From positions 1-64,000 of the forward strand of contig JBEKEI010000002.1 of assembly GCA_050013915.1 (NCBI GenBank): a stretch of DNA of 64,000 nt. Direction: 5' to 3'. The translations under genes and the position numbers were made by a program. Below, in pieces: positions 7,471 through 16,439 of this stretch (position 1 is the first letter of the stretch; the number at the start of each line of letters is the position of its first letter). Below the pieces are notes generated by a model that saw only the letters and a program-made list of their open reading frames with translations, searched no databases and was not told the origin of the DNA. Source of the DNA: Roseiarcus sp050013915. GTDB lineage: Bacteria > Pseudomonadota > Alphaproteobacteria > Rhizobiales > Beijerinckiaceae.

Positions 7471-9510
7471 TCACGGCGAGGCGGGCACGGCCATTCTGAC
7501 TTCCGTCCGCGTGCCCTCGTCGGTCCGCACGGTCATCGTCGCTTCGAGCTGGGCGACCAGGCTGTTGATGATGCCCGTCCCGACGCCGCCCGAGCGCACC
7601 GCTGCGCCATCCGCCGGTCGCCCCGGGCCGTCGTCGGAGACGACGAGAACGAGATCGCCGTCCGCCTGTTCGCGCAGGACGACGACGATCTCTCCGATGC
7701 CGTTCCGACAGCCGTGCATGAGCGAGTTCGTCACCAGTTCGGTCGTCAGCAGGCCGAAGGGAACGGCGAAATCCAGACCCACCTTCAGCGTGCAGGCGTC
7801 GACGACCAGGTTGACGCCGCTCGTTCCGAGGCCTTCGAGAATGTTCCTCGAGAGTTCGTGGAGAAACGGCGCGACGTCGAAGGTCCGCAGGTCGCCCGAG
7901 CCCATCAGCTGATGGTGGATGAGACCGAGCGCGAAGACGCGGCCGCGCAGGCCGAGCAGGACCGCCCTGGCCTCGAGATCGTCGCTCTTGCGCGCCTGCG
8001 CCGCCAGCAGGCTGTCGACGATCTGAAGGTTGTTGTTGACGCGGTGATAGACCTCGCGCAGCAGCAGGTCGCGCTGCTTCAGGGCGCCGGTGCGTTCCTC
8101 GACCAGCGCTTCCAGGTCCCGGTTGGCCGCCAGCAGGGCCTGTTCGGCCTTGTGGCGCGTGTCGATGTCCTCGACGGTCGCCACCGCCAGCATTGAACGG
8201 TCGCTGCGCGGCGCGCGCACGAGCGCGGCGGAGACGCGGACCCAGAACGGCGTGCCGTCCCGGCGGATGTAGCGTTTCTCGTCGAGATAGGATTCGGCCT
8301 CGCCCGACAGCAGGCGCGCCCAGCCTTGCGCGTTCGAGTCGCGATCCGCCGGCCAGATGACGTCGGCGCCCGGGCGGCCGGCGAGTTCCTCGGGTTCGTA
8401 GCCGAGCATGTGCGCGAAGGCGCGGTTGGCCCGCAGGATGCGCCGCGACGCGGGTTCGACGACCACCTTGCCGACGACCGATCCTTCGAAGCTGGCGCGG
8501 AACTCCGCCTCGCTTCGCACGAGCGCCTCCTCCGCATCGCCGCGATCGGCCAGCGCCTGGGTGAGCATCGTGTTGACGATCCGCAGCTCGTCGTCCGCCC
8601 GGTGGCGCGCGTCGATGTCTTCGAAGGTCGACACCACGAAAGGCGGACGGTCGCCCTGCGCGTTGCGCACGACGGCCGCCGAAACGCGCGCCCAGAATGG
8701 CGCGCCGTCGCGGCGCACGTAGCGCTTTTCACCCACGAAGCTGTCGGCTTCGCCGGCAACGAGGCGGGCGTATTCCGCCGTGATCGGCGCCCGATCCTCG
8801 GGCCAGGTGAACTCCGCGCCGGTGCGGCCGATGAGTTCCTCGGGTTCGTAGCCCAGCATGTGCGCGAGGGCGCGATTGGCGCGCAGGATCCGCCGCGACA
8901 GCGGATCCACCATCGCCTTTCCCAGCATGGAGCCCTCGAAGGCGGCGCGGAATTCGGCCTCGCTCTCGGCCCGCTGGGCCGAAGCCTCGATCAGCTGCCG
9001 ATTGGACTGGCGCAGATCGCGCTCCGACCGGGCCGCTTCCTCGATCTTGATCTGCAATTGCTGGTTGGCCGCTTCGAGTTCGCGTTTCGAGGCCTCCAGG
9101 GCGCCGTAGACCTCGCGGCGCTCCAGCGCCATCTGGATCGTCGCGTGCATCTCTTTTTCCGAGAAGGGCTTGACGAGATAGCCGTAGGGCTTTGTCGAAC
9201 GCGCGCGCGCCAGGGCCGCCTGCTCGGAATAGGCGGAGACGTAGACGACCGGAATTCCCAACGCTCCGGGGATTCGCGCCGCGACCTCGATTCCGTCGAG
9301 CGCGCCCTCGATGTGGATGTCCATCAGAACCAGGTCGGGGCGGAGAGCGAGGATCTCGGCCAGCGCCTGTTCGCCGGAGGCGGCGAGCGCCACGACGTCG
9401 TAGCCGAGCCTGGTCAATTGCTGCTTGAGATGGAGCGCGACGATGCGCTCGTCCTCGACGACGATGATCCGGATCGGCGCCGCCCGCGGTTCCTGTGGCG
9501 CGCCCGTCAT
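7471..9510 (-). CDS. Hybrid HWE/HisKA_2 histidine kinase: receiver, PAS, PAS, kinase
   Basis: A 679-residue cytoplasmic sensor kinase. Residues 13-130 are a receiver domain (acidic D20/E21, phospho-acceptor D64, K114). Residues ~135-180 are a coiled coil. Two PAS/PAC repeats follow at ~183-300 and ~333-450, almost exactly 150 residues apart and highly similar (RRILRANRA.AHMLGYEPEEL in both). A second helix leads to the HisKA_2 dimerisation box with H489 (EVYHRVNNNLQ), and the C-terminal HATPase has SDDGPG. There is no membrane segment. The stop of the upstream PAS kinase gene overlaps this start as ATGA, so the two are co-translated. The receiver-first layout suggests this kinase is itself controlled by phosphorylation, possibly by its partner. 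Confidence 0.9.
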   Translation of the reverse strand: MTGAPQEPRAAPIRIIVVEDERIVALHLKQQLTRLGYDVVALAASGEQALAEILALRPDLVLMDIHIEGALDGIEVAARIPGALGIPVVYVSAYSEQAALARARSTKPYGYLVKPFSEKEMHATIQMALERREVYGALEASKRELEAANQQLQIKIEEAARSERDLRQSNRQLIEASAQRAESEAEFRAAFEGSMLGKAMVDPLSRRILRANRALAHMLGYEPEELIGRTGAEFTWPEDRAPITAEYARLVAGEADSFVGEKRYVRRDGAPFWARVSAAVVRNAQGDRPPFVVSTFEDIDARHRADDELRIVNTMLTQALADRGDAEEALVRSEAEFRASFEGSVVGKVVVEPASRRILRANRAFAHMLGYEPEELAGRPGADVIWPADRDSNAQGWARLLSGEAESYLDEKRYIRRDGTPFWVRVSAALVRAPRSDRSMLAVATVEDIDTRHKAEQALLAANRDLEALVEERTGALKQRDLLLREVYHRVNNNLQIVDSLLAAQARKSDDLEARAVLLGLRGRVFALGLIHHQLMGSGDLRTFDVAPFLHELSRNILEGLGTSGVNLVVDACTLKVGLDFAVPFGLLTTELVTNSLMHGCRNGIGEIVVVLREQADGDLVLVVSDDGPGRPADGAAVRSGGVGTGIINSLVAQLEATMTVRTDEGTRTEVRMAVPASP

Positions 9511-10574
9511 GGCGCGACCCTGAACCGCAAGGCGAAGCGGGTCGGACGAAACCGCTCGATGGCGAGCGTCGCCGCGAGCTGATCGGCCAGCAAGGTGATC
9601 ATCTGCAGGCCGAGCGAGCTGGCGTTGGCGACGTCGAGCGCTTCGGGAATGCCGACCCCGTCGTCGCTGACCGACAGCATCGCCTGGTCGGCGGCGATCC
9701 TGACGAGCTCGATCGCGATGTGGCCGCGGGCCTCGCCAGGGAAGGCGTGCTTGAGCGCGTTGGAGACGAGTTCGTTGACGATCAGGCCGCAGGGGATCGC
9801 CACGTCGATCGGCAGCAGCACCGTCGCCGCATTGATCAGAAGCGACACCCGCCCGGGATAGGCGCCGTAGGACGACATCAGATCCGGCGCCAGCGCTTCG
9901 AGGAAGCCGCCGAAATCCACCCGTCCGAAATCCTTCGATTCGTAGAGCATCTGATGGATGAGCGCCATCGTCTTGATGCGGTTCTGGCTCTCGACCAGCA
10001 GCTGCAGCGCGGTAGCATCCATGATCTTGCTCGATTGCAGCGCGAGCAGGCTCTGGATGACCTGGAGGTTGTTCTTGACGCGGTGATGGATTTCGCTGAG
10101 CAGCAGATCCTTCTCGCGCAGGGCGGTGCGCAGGCTGTCCTCCCGGCTCTTGCGCTCGGAAATGTCGACGATCGCCGACAGCACCATGTGGCCTTCCTCG
10201 GTCTCGATCGGATTGAGGCCGATCTCGACCGGAAATTCGCTGCCGTCCTTGCGCAGGCCGAAGAGGTCGCGCCCCGCCCCCATCGGCCGCGAGCGCGGAT
10301 CGTCGAAGAAGGCGGCGCGCAACGCGGGATGGCGGCCGCGGAACCGCTCCGGCGCCAGCATCTCGATCATCTGGCCGAGCAGTTCGGCGCGCGGATAGCC
10401 GAACACGCGCTCGGCCTGGGCGTTCACCATCTCGATGCGGCCGAACGCGTTGATCATCACCATCGCATTGGGCGCCGCCTCGACGACGCGGCGAAACCGC
10501 TCCTCGCTCTTGGCGAGCGCCTGCTCGATAGAGGCCTGCCGGGGGTCGGGGACCGCGCGGCTGTCGGGTGTCAT
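9507..10574 (-). CDS. PAS-domain HisKA_2 histidine kinase
   Basis: A 355-residue cytoplasmic kinase. One PAS/PAC domain (about residues 25-140) contains NAMVMINAFGRIEMVNAQAE. It is followed by the HisKA_2 box with H164 (EIHHRVKNNLQ) and an HATPase domain with VSDDGVGIPE. The Asn-rich box following the histidine is typical of the HWE/HisKA_2 group, frequent in Rhizobiales. It is the first gene of a two-gene unit with the receiver-bearing kinase. No cognate response regulator lies adjacent, so the output is unknown. Confidence 0.9.
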   Translation of the reverse strand: MTPDSRAVPDPRQASIEQALAKSEERFRRVVEAAPNAMVMINAFGRIEMVNAQAERVFGYPRAELLGQMIEMLAPERFRGRHPALRAAFFDDPRSRPMGAGRDLFGLRKDGSEFPVEIGLNPIETEEGHMVLSAIVDISERKSREDSLRTALREKDLLLSEIHHRVKNNLQVIQSLLALQSSKIMDATALQLLVESQNRIKTMALIHQMLYESKDFGRVDFGGFLEALAPDLMSSYGAYPGRVSLLINAATVLLPIDVAIPCGLIVNELVSNALKHAFPGEARGHIAIELVRIAADQAMLSVSDDGVGIPEALDVANASSLGLQMITLLADQLAATLAIERFRPTRFALRFRVAP

Positions 10575-10778
10575 GCCTGGCGCCGCCTTCCCACCCCCTT
10601 CAGGCCGGGCGATCCGTCTCGATCGCGGGCGCAGCCTGTGCGCTTGTCGAGGGGCAAGTCAATCGGTGGATACTACTCAGCGCCGGGATGACGCGCGACG
10701 GCGCCGCGGACCGGGCTGGCGCCCCGATCCCCGGTCAGGACGCCTCCGCCGCGACCGTCGCGGCGTCTGCGCCGCGCG

Positions 10779-11915
10779 TCACCGTTCGACCGCTTCGGCC
10801 GGCGGGGCGACCATGGCGAACACGTGACGGCGATGCCACTCGAGCGGCCGGAAGCCGAGCGCGAGCGTTTCGACCCGGTGGATCAGGGATTTCAGCCGCA
10901 TCGCCGGCCGTTCGACGAGCCACCAGGAAACGAAGGCCAGGAGAAAGGCGATGGGATAGGCGACGGCCAGATTGGTCTGCCAGTCGTGACACCAGCTTTG
11001 CGCGGCGACCGCCTGCTGGATGGGAAAGCCGTAGAGGAACAGCCCGTAGGAATAGTCGCCGCTCAGCAGAATCCGATTCCGGCGCGGGTTCAGCGCGCCC
11101 AGGAAGACCGTGGCGTAGGCCGCCGGCAGGGGAAGCAGCCAGTAGCCGCGAGGGATGACGAGCAGCCCGACGCAGAGCGCGATCGCGGTCGCCCCGAGCG
11201 GGAGCGTCAGCGGAATCGACGCGCGAAGCCGGTAGAGGCAGACGCCGGCCAGAAAGCATCCGATGAGGACCAGCGACGGCGCCAGCGCGGGATGGTCGGG
11301 CGAGGGGCGCCTGATCAGCAGCAGAACCAGAAACAGCTGCATCGCCACGACGATCCAGGCGGTGACGCTCCGGCGTCCGATCGCGCCGACGAAGGCCAGA
11401 ATCGCGAGCGCGACATAGCATTTCAGTTCGACCGGAATCGTCCACAACTGGACGTTGACGGTGTCCGGCGTGGGATTGCTCAGAAAAACGCCCGGCAACG
11501 TGTAGTGGATCCAGCCGATGATGTTGAGGAAATAGGCGGAAAATTCGGGATCGGAGAAATAGGCCTTCAGCGACACGGTCGTGAACAGCGGGCCGAGCAC
11601 CAGGGCGGACAGGGTCGTCTCGAACGATAGCGCCGGCAGCAGGCGAATGGCGCGCAGCCCGATGAAGCTGATGAGACTCCTGTTTCGCTCCAGGCTTCCG
11701 GCGACCAGAAAGCCGGAAAGCGCGAAGAACATCGGCAGGATCATGACAAAGGGAATGCCCGCGGGGGACCGCAGCAGCGACACGGCGGCGCGCTCGCCGT
11801 AGACGACGTTGAGGGTGTGCTGGGCGATGACGCCGGTCGACAGGACGAGCCGCATGTAGTCGAACCCGGACGGCCGGTTGAACGCCCTGGCGAGTTTCTG
11901 CTCGATCGAATCCAT
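10779..11915 (-). CDS. Acyltransferase 3 (OafA/YrhL-type) membrane protein
   Basis: A 378-residue integral membrane protein with about ten hydrophobic helices. The family markers are the early FDYMRLVLSTGVIAQHT segment, where the catalytic His follows the first helix, FMILPMFFALSGFLVAGS with the conserved Phe/Gly pattern, and the RLLPAL motif. These enzymes O-acylate lipopolysaccharide, exopolysaccharide or Nod-type oligosaccharides at the inner membrane. No polysaccharide genes surround it, so the acceptor is unknown. The ribosome site is weak (GGGGTGTGAG before the ATG). About 200 bases separate it from the kinase genes, with nothing recognised there. Confidence 0.85.
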   Translation of the reverse strand: MDSIEQKLARAFNRPSGFDYMRLVLSTGVIAQHTLNVVYGERAAVSLLRSPAGIPFVMILPMFFALSGFLVAGSLERNRSLISFIGLRAIRLLPALSFETTLSALVLGPLFTTVSLKAYFSDPEFSAYFLNIIGWIHYTLPGVFLSNPTPDTVNVQLWTIPVELKCYVALAILAFVGAIGRRSVTAWIVVAMQLFLVLLLIRRPSPDHPALAPSLVLIGCFLAGVCLYRLRASIPLTLPLGATAIALCVGLLVIPRGYWLLPLPAAYATVFLGALNPRRNRILLSGDYSYGLFLYGFPIQQAVAAQSWCHDWQTNLAVAYPIAFLLAFVSWWLVERPAMRLKSLIHRVETLALGFRPLEWHRRHVFAMVAPPAEAVER

Positions 11916-12074
11916 CTCACACCCCTGAATGGCAGGCGTTATCCCAGAAATGGATTGATGATTGGTTCGTTCGTCCCGCCGGGCCGCGCATGGCGGCGGA
12001 CCTGAGCCGCGGGTGAGGGCGCGGCGCGGACGCGCCGGCGGGACCGTGCGGCCGCCGGCGGAGGCGGCGATCAG

Positions 12075-12716
12075 TCACCCCTTCGGGGCCGCCTCGCGCA
12101 CGATCGCCGCCATCGCCATGGATTCCTCATCGCCGAGTTCGGCGAGCCCTGCAATCACGCCGGCCCTGTCGGCTTCGGGACGATTCTGGCTCGCCTTCCA
12201 CTTTCCCGAGATATGGGCGATCTCGATCTCGACGCCGACGATCGCCCGGATCTGAGCCTCGATGAACGGTTCCGGCGCGTCGCCCACCGCCCAGGGCGCG
12301 GCGCGCGGACGCTCCTGCTTGTCGGTCAGCGCCTCGATCTGGGCGCGCAGCCAGCCGGCGTCTTCCATCACCCGCGGGCGCCCGCGCGCCTGCACCATCA
12401 CATAGTTCCAGGTCGGCACCACCTTCCCCGTGTCGCGCTTGGTCTGGTACCAGGCCGGGGTGATGTAATGCTCCGGGCCCTGGAACACGACCAGGACTTC
12501 GTCCAACCCGCCCAGACTCCGCCATTGCCCGTTGGCGCGCGCCATATGCGCCTGCAGCGTGCCGAATTGCGAGGCCGCAGGGTCGATCAGGAACGGGATG
12601 GAATTGGCCTCCAGCCCGTGCGCGCCGTGCGAGATCAGCAGGCCGAGCGGATGGGCGCGGATCAGCGCGTGCAGGGCCTCGATCTGGTCCTGGCGGTGGA
12701 GCGGCGGTTCATACAT
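12075..12716 (-). CDS. FMN-binding negative transcriptional regulator, PaiB-like
   Basis: A 213-residue protein of the PaiB/split-barrel flavin family. It begins MYEPPLHRQDQIEALHALIRAHPLGLLIS and includes the typical YITPAWYQTKRDTGKVVPTWNYV segment and HISGKWKASQNR near the end. The family was named from Bacillus PaiB, a repressor of sporulation and protease genes; in proteobacteria it is usually a predicted flavoprotein of unknown role. A start 13 codons upstream is possible, but MYEPP has AGGAT eight bases ahead and matches family N-termini. It stands alone downstream of the ATP-grasp gene. Confidence 0.85.
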   Translation of the reverse strand: MYEPPLHRQDQIEALHALIRAHPLGLLISHGAHGLEANSIPFLIDPAASQFGTLQAHMARANGQWRSLGGLDEVLVVFQGPEHYITPAWYQTKRDTGKVVPTWNYVMVQARGRPRVMEDAGWLRAQIEALTDKQERPRAAPWAVGDAPEPFIEAQIRAIVGVEIEIAHISGKWKASQNRPEADRAGVIAGLAELGDEESMAMAAIVREAAPKG

Positions 12717-12801
12717 CGGGCGATCCTGCGCGCTGGGCCCCGCGCGTGGCGGCACAATACAGCCGCAGATCGCTCAGGCCAACGCCCCCGGCGGGCGCCG
12801 T

Positions 12802-14262
12802 TCACGCATCGATGCGCTTGATGAACCATTGCAGGATGCGGCTCCAGACCTCGTCCTTGGCGACCTGGTCCTCGACGCCGTGCTCGAGGTTGGGATTGTC
12901 GTTGACCTCGATGACGGCGATCGAGTCGCCGGTCTCCTTGAGGTCGACGCCGTAGAGACCGCCGCCGATCGCGCGCGCGGCGCGCAGCGCGATGTCGATC
13001 ACCTTCGGGGGCGCGTCGCCGAGCGCGAGCGTCCTGAACCGCCCTTCCTCGGGCCCCTTCGGTCCGTGCTTGATGATCTGCCAGTGGCCCCTGGCCATCT
13101 GGTACTGGCAGACGAACAGCGGCTCGCCGTCGAGCACGCCGACCCGCCAGTCGAAATCGGTCGGCATGAATTTCTGGGCGAGCAGCAGGTCGGTGTCCAT
13201 GAACAATTCTTCGGTGAGCGTCTGCAGCTGCTCGAAATTCTCGACCTTGTGCACCCCGCGCGAGAAGGATCCGTCGGGAATCTTGACCACCATTGGCCAG
13301 CCCAGCGACTGCGCGGCCTTGGCGAGATCCTCGTCCTCGGCGAGCATGACGGTCGGCGGGATGGGCACGCCGTGCGCCTCCATCAGTTCGTGGAGATAGA
13401 CCTTGTTGGTGCAGCGGATCATCGAGACGGGATCGTCGATGACCGGCATGCCCTCCTGGAGCGCGCGGCGGGCGAAGCGATAGGTGTAGTCGTCGATCGA
13501 GGTCGTCGCGCGGATGAACAGACCGTCGAATTCGGCGAGTTCGGCGAGCTGCCGCTTGGTGATCAGCTCGATGTCGACCGAATGGCGCTCCGCGAGCTTC
13601 TGGAAATAGCGCAGGGTCTCGGTCGAGGACGGCGGCAATTGCTCCTGGGGATCGTAGAGAACGGCGAGCGAATATTTGGCGACCGTGCGCGCACGCGGAT
13701 TGCGCCAGTCGCGCTGGGTGTGCTGGTGCAGCGCGGTGCGGAAGAACGCGGCCTCCTCCGGGCCGAGCTTGGCGAGTGGGCGGGCGCGCAGCCGGTCGAT
13801 CTTCCAGCGCTTTCCCGCCGAAATCGTCACTTCGAGCGCGGGGCAGCGGTACCAGTCGAACAGCAGGCGACCGAACGCCTCGAAGCGGGGGTCCTGAGTG
13901 AGGCCGAAGCAGAACAGCAGGTCGAAGGTCGTGTGCTCGCTCGCGCGCGCGCGATGGGCCGCGCTGCTGAGCGCTTCCTCGAGGTCGGGCAGCGCGTGCT
14001 CGTAGAGCTTGTGTTCGCGCAGCTCCAGCATCGTCTCGACGCTCGGGATCACGCGGTGGCCGCGCGCCTCGGCGAGCAGCGAGGCGTAATAGCCCTTGGA
14101 CTGGTAATTGTAGGAGCGCGAGATGTTGATGAGCTTGGCGCGCCCGCTCCCGGAAAACAGCTTCGGGCGCGCGAGGTAGTCGCTGGTCGTGATCACCTTG
14201 TGCGGCGTGTCCGCATTGGGGAAATCGCGAGGCTGATCGACGAGAATGACCCAACCCGTCAT
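12802..14262 (-). CDS. RimK-like ATP-grasp ligase with N-terminal RimK-associated domain
   Basis: A 486-residue protein. The N-terminal half (WVILVDQPRDF, then SYNYQSKGYYASLLAEARGHRVIPS) is the RimK-like N-terminal domain found in long RimK homologs. The C-terminal ~270 residues are an ATP-grasp ligase: KIPDGSFSRGVHKV lid, the LAQKFMPTDFDWRVGVLDGEP core and the Mg-binding IAVIEVNDNPNLEHG. ATP-grasp ligases of this type add amino acids, often glutamate, to a carboxylate on a protein or small molecule. A GNAT acetyltransferase gene lies 227 bases upstream on the same strand, a pairing that suggests a joint modification pathway. The substrate is unknown. Confidence 0.88.
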   Translation of the reverse strand: MTGWVILVDQPRDFPNADTPHKVITTSDYLARPKLFSGSGRAKLINISRSYNYQSKGYYASLLAEARGHRVIPSVETMLELREHKLYEHALPDLEEALSSAAHRARASEHTTFDLLFCFGLTQDPRFEAFGRLLFDWYRCPALEVTISAGKRWKIDRLRARPLAKLGPEEAAFFRTALHQHTQRDWRNPRARTVAKYSLAVLYDPQEQLPPSSTETLRYFQKLAERHSVDIELITKRQLAELAEFDGLFIRATTSIDDYTYRFARRALQEGMPVIDDPVSMIRCTNKVYLHELMEAHGVPIPPTVMLAEDEDLAKAAQSLGWPMVVKIPDGSFSRGVHKVENFEQLQTLTEELFMDTDLLLAQKFMPTDFDWRVGVLDGEPLFVCQYQMARGHWQIIKHGPKGPEEGRFRTLALGDAPPKVIDIALRAARAIGGGLYGVDLKETGDSIAVIEVNDNPNLEHGVEDQVAKDEVWSRILQWFIKRIDA

Positions 14263-14489
14263 CGCGCCGGATCCAATCGACGGGCGCCTCCGCGCCGGCG
14301 CGCAGGCTGGTTTGCGGGAGGCGAGCTCATGCTTCCGATCTGCTCCTCGGCCGGTCGCGTGAGAACAAGCGAAAATCCCGCGGGGGCGGCGCGCGCGAGA
14401 CGCGCGAGTCGAGTGGATCGACACAATGTGCCTGCTTTGAGGCCGATGCAACCGGGGCGATGAGTCACGCGCAATATTTCGTGAACGGC

Positions 14490-14966
14490 TCAGCAGGCCG
14501 GGTCCGGCGTGGGCGCGCCGAGCCGCTTCTCGAACCGCAGCGCCCTGGCGCCGTCGGCGTAGTAATCGTCGTAATGGCCGAATTCCCGGAAGCCGAGGCT
14601 GCGGTAGAGGGCGATCGCGGCTTCGTTGTCGGCGCGGACCTCCAGCCGGAGGCAGTCGCGCCCCTGCGCCCGGACGTAGCGCTCGCAGGCGGCCATCAGC
14701 GCGCGCCCGACGCCGCGCCGGCCGATGCGCCGGTCGACGGCGATCGAATAGAGGCGCGCCGCGCGCGATCCCCGGCGCAGCGCGACCAGCGCATAGCCCG
14801 CCAGGGCGCGGTCGGCGACCGCCACGAGGACCGGCCGATGCGGGCTCGCGATGAACCCGCGCAGCGAGCGGCGCGACAGGCGGTCGGCGGAAAAGACGGC
14901 AAATTCGAGCGCCAGGATGGCGTCGAGATCCGCGGGTCTGGCCGGGCGAATCGATAGGCTGCTCAT
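14490..14966 (-). CDS. GNAT-family N-acetyltransferase
   Basis: A 158-residue acetyltransferase of the RimI-like group. It starts MSSLSIRPARPADLDAIL. The acetyl-CoA pyrophosphate loop is RRIGRRGVGRALMAA, and the C-terminal signature is LEVRADNEAAIALYRSLGF. It sits upstream of the RimK-like ligase gene in the same orientation, with a ~227-base gap that holds no gene. RimK-type ligases and GNAT enzymes are frequent neighbours, so both may modify one target, but this is inferred only from position. Confidence 0.87.
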   Translation of the reverse strand: MSSLSIRPARPADLDAILALEFAVFSADRLSRRSLRGFIASPHRPVLVAVADRALAGYALVALRRGSRAARLYSIAVDRRIGRRGVGRALMAACERYVRAQGRDCLRLEVRADNEAAIALYRSLGFREFGHYDDYYADGARALRFEKRLGAPTPDPAC

Positions 14967-15116
14967 GGCGGCTCTCTGTCTGGCGACGGAACCCGGAGAC
15001 GAACGCCAATGTCCCACGCCGGCGGGTCGGGCGGAAGCGCTTGCGCGCGCGGCGCCGCGGCGCCAAATGTCGGGAGGGTCGCGGCCGGCGTCTGCGATCG
15101 GAGCGATGAAACCCTC

Positions 15117-16421
15117 GTGGCCAACGCGCAGCGCCGAATACGAAGCCTGGCGTCGCTGCTGGCGCAGCTCCACCAGCGCCTGAATCTCGCCTTCGGGTTT
15201 CGACTCTGGGACGGCTCGCTGATCCCATCCGACTGGCCGGCGACCGCCCTTGCTGTAGCGATCGCCGACGAGGGCGCGGTCGCCGCGCTCGTGCGCGCGC
15301 CCCGGATCACCACGCTCGCCAATCTCTGGGCCGCCAAGCGGATCGACATCGTCAATGGCACCCTGCTCGACCTCGTCGCCAACAGACCCCAGGGCCGCAC
15401 GCGCGACATCACGCGATCGGTAGGACGGCCGCGGGCGCTGAAGACCGCGCTCGACTTCCTGTTCGTTCCGCGCGGCGGTCCGTGGCCGCTGGAGGCGATC
15501 GCGCCGGAGCGGCGCGGCGGCGGCGCGCCGGACGACAACAAGAAGGACATCGCCCATCACTACGACGTCTCCAACGCGTTCTATCGACTGTGGCTCGACC
15601 GCGAGATGGTCTACAGCTGCGGCTACTTCCACGACTGGGATGACGACCTCGACACCGCGCAGAACCAGAAGCTCGACATGGTCTGCCGCAAGCTGCGGCT
15701 GCGCCCGGGCGATCGCGTGCTCGACATCGGCTGCGGCTGGGGCGCTTTCGCCTGCCATGCGGCGCTCCATTACGGCGTCACGGTTCACGGTGTGACGCTG
15801 TCCGAACAGCAGATCGCGCTGGCCACGGAAAAGGTCGAGCGGCTCGGCCTCGCCGACCGCGTCTCGCTCGAACTGATCGACTATGCGCTGCTCGCGGGCG
15901 AGGGGCGCTTCGACAAGATCGCCTCGATCGGCATGTTCGAACATATCGGGCTCGACAACTTCGACGCCTATTTCGAGATCGTCCGCCGCCTGCTGAAGCC
16001 GGGCGGCCTGTTCCTGCATCACGCGATCACCCGCCCCGGCGGCAGTCGAACGGCGCGCACGGGCCGACGCCGCGCCGATTTCGCGGCGCTGACGCGCTAT
16101 GTCTTTCCCGGCGGCGAACTCGACTATATCGGCCGCACCGTCACCAATCTCGAGCGCAACGGCTTCGAGATCCACGACGTCGAGGGCTGGCGCGAGCATT
16201 ACCAGCGCACCTGCAAGTTCTGGCACGACCGGCTCGTCGCCAATTACGACGCGGCGTGCCGCGAGGTCGGCGAGGTCACGACACGCGTCTGGATCGCCTA
16301 TCTCGCCGCGTGCTCGATCACGTTCCAGCGCAACAACGCGGGCATATACCAGACCCTGGCGTCGAGGCGGCTGAAGGGGCCCGTGGGGCTGCCGCCGACG
16401 CGGGCCGATCTCTATCGGTGA
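15117..16421 (+). CDS. Cyclopropane-fatty-acyl-phospholipid synthase family methyltransferase
   Basis: About 434 residues from the GTG at 15117. The frame also opens at an ATG at 15009, but those 36 residues are low-complexity and overlap the divergent GNAT promoter, so the shorter start is preferred without certainty. The SAM-binding motif is VLDIGCGWGAFACHAA. Other CFA signatures are HYDVSNAFYRLWLDREMVYSCGYF, IGMFEHIGLDN and the substrate region YVFPGGELDYI. The enzyme uses S-adenosylmethionine to methylenate unsaturated phospholipid acyl chains, altering membranes under stress or in stationary phase. The stop lies 19 bases before the convergent ligA stop. Confidence 0.9.
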   Translation: MANAQRRIRSLASLLAQLHQRLNLAFGFRLWDGSLIPSDWPATALAVAIADEGAVAALVRAPRITTLANLWAAKRIDIVNGTLLDLVANRPQGRTRDITRSVGRPRALKTALDFLFVPRGGPWPLEAIAPERRGGGAPDDNKKDIAHHYDVSNAFYRLWLDREMVYSCGYFHDWDDDLDTAQNQKLDMVCRKLRLRPGDRVLDIGCGWGAFACHAALHYGVTVHGVTLSEQQIALATEKVERLGLADRVSLELIDYALLAGEGRFDKIASIGMFEHIGLDNFDAYFEIVRRLLKPGGLFLHHAITRPGGSRTARTGRRRADFAALTRYVFPGGELDYIGRTVTNLERNGFEIHDVEGWREHYQRTCKFWHDRLVANYDAACREVGEVTTRVWIAYLAACSITFQRNNAGIYQTLASRRLKGPVGLPPTRADLYR

Positions 16422-16439
16422 CCGCGCGGCCGCGCCCCG

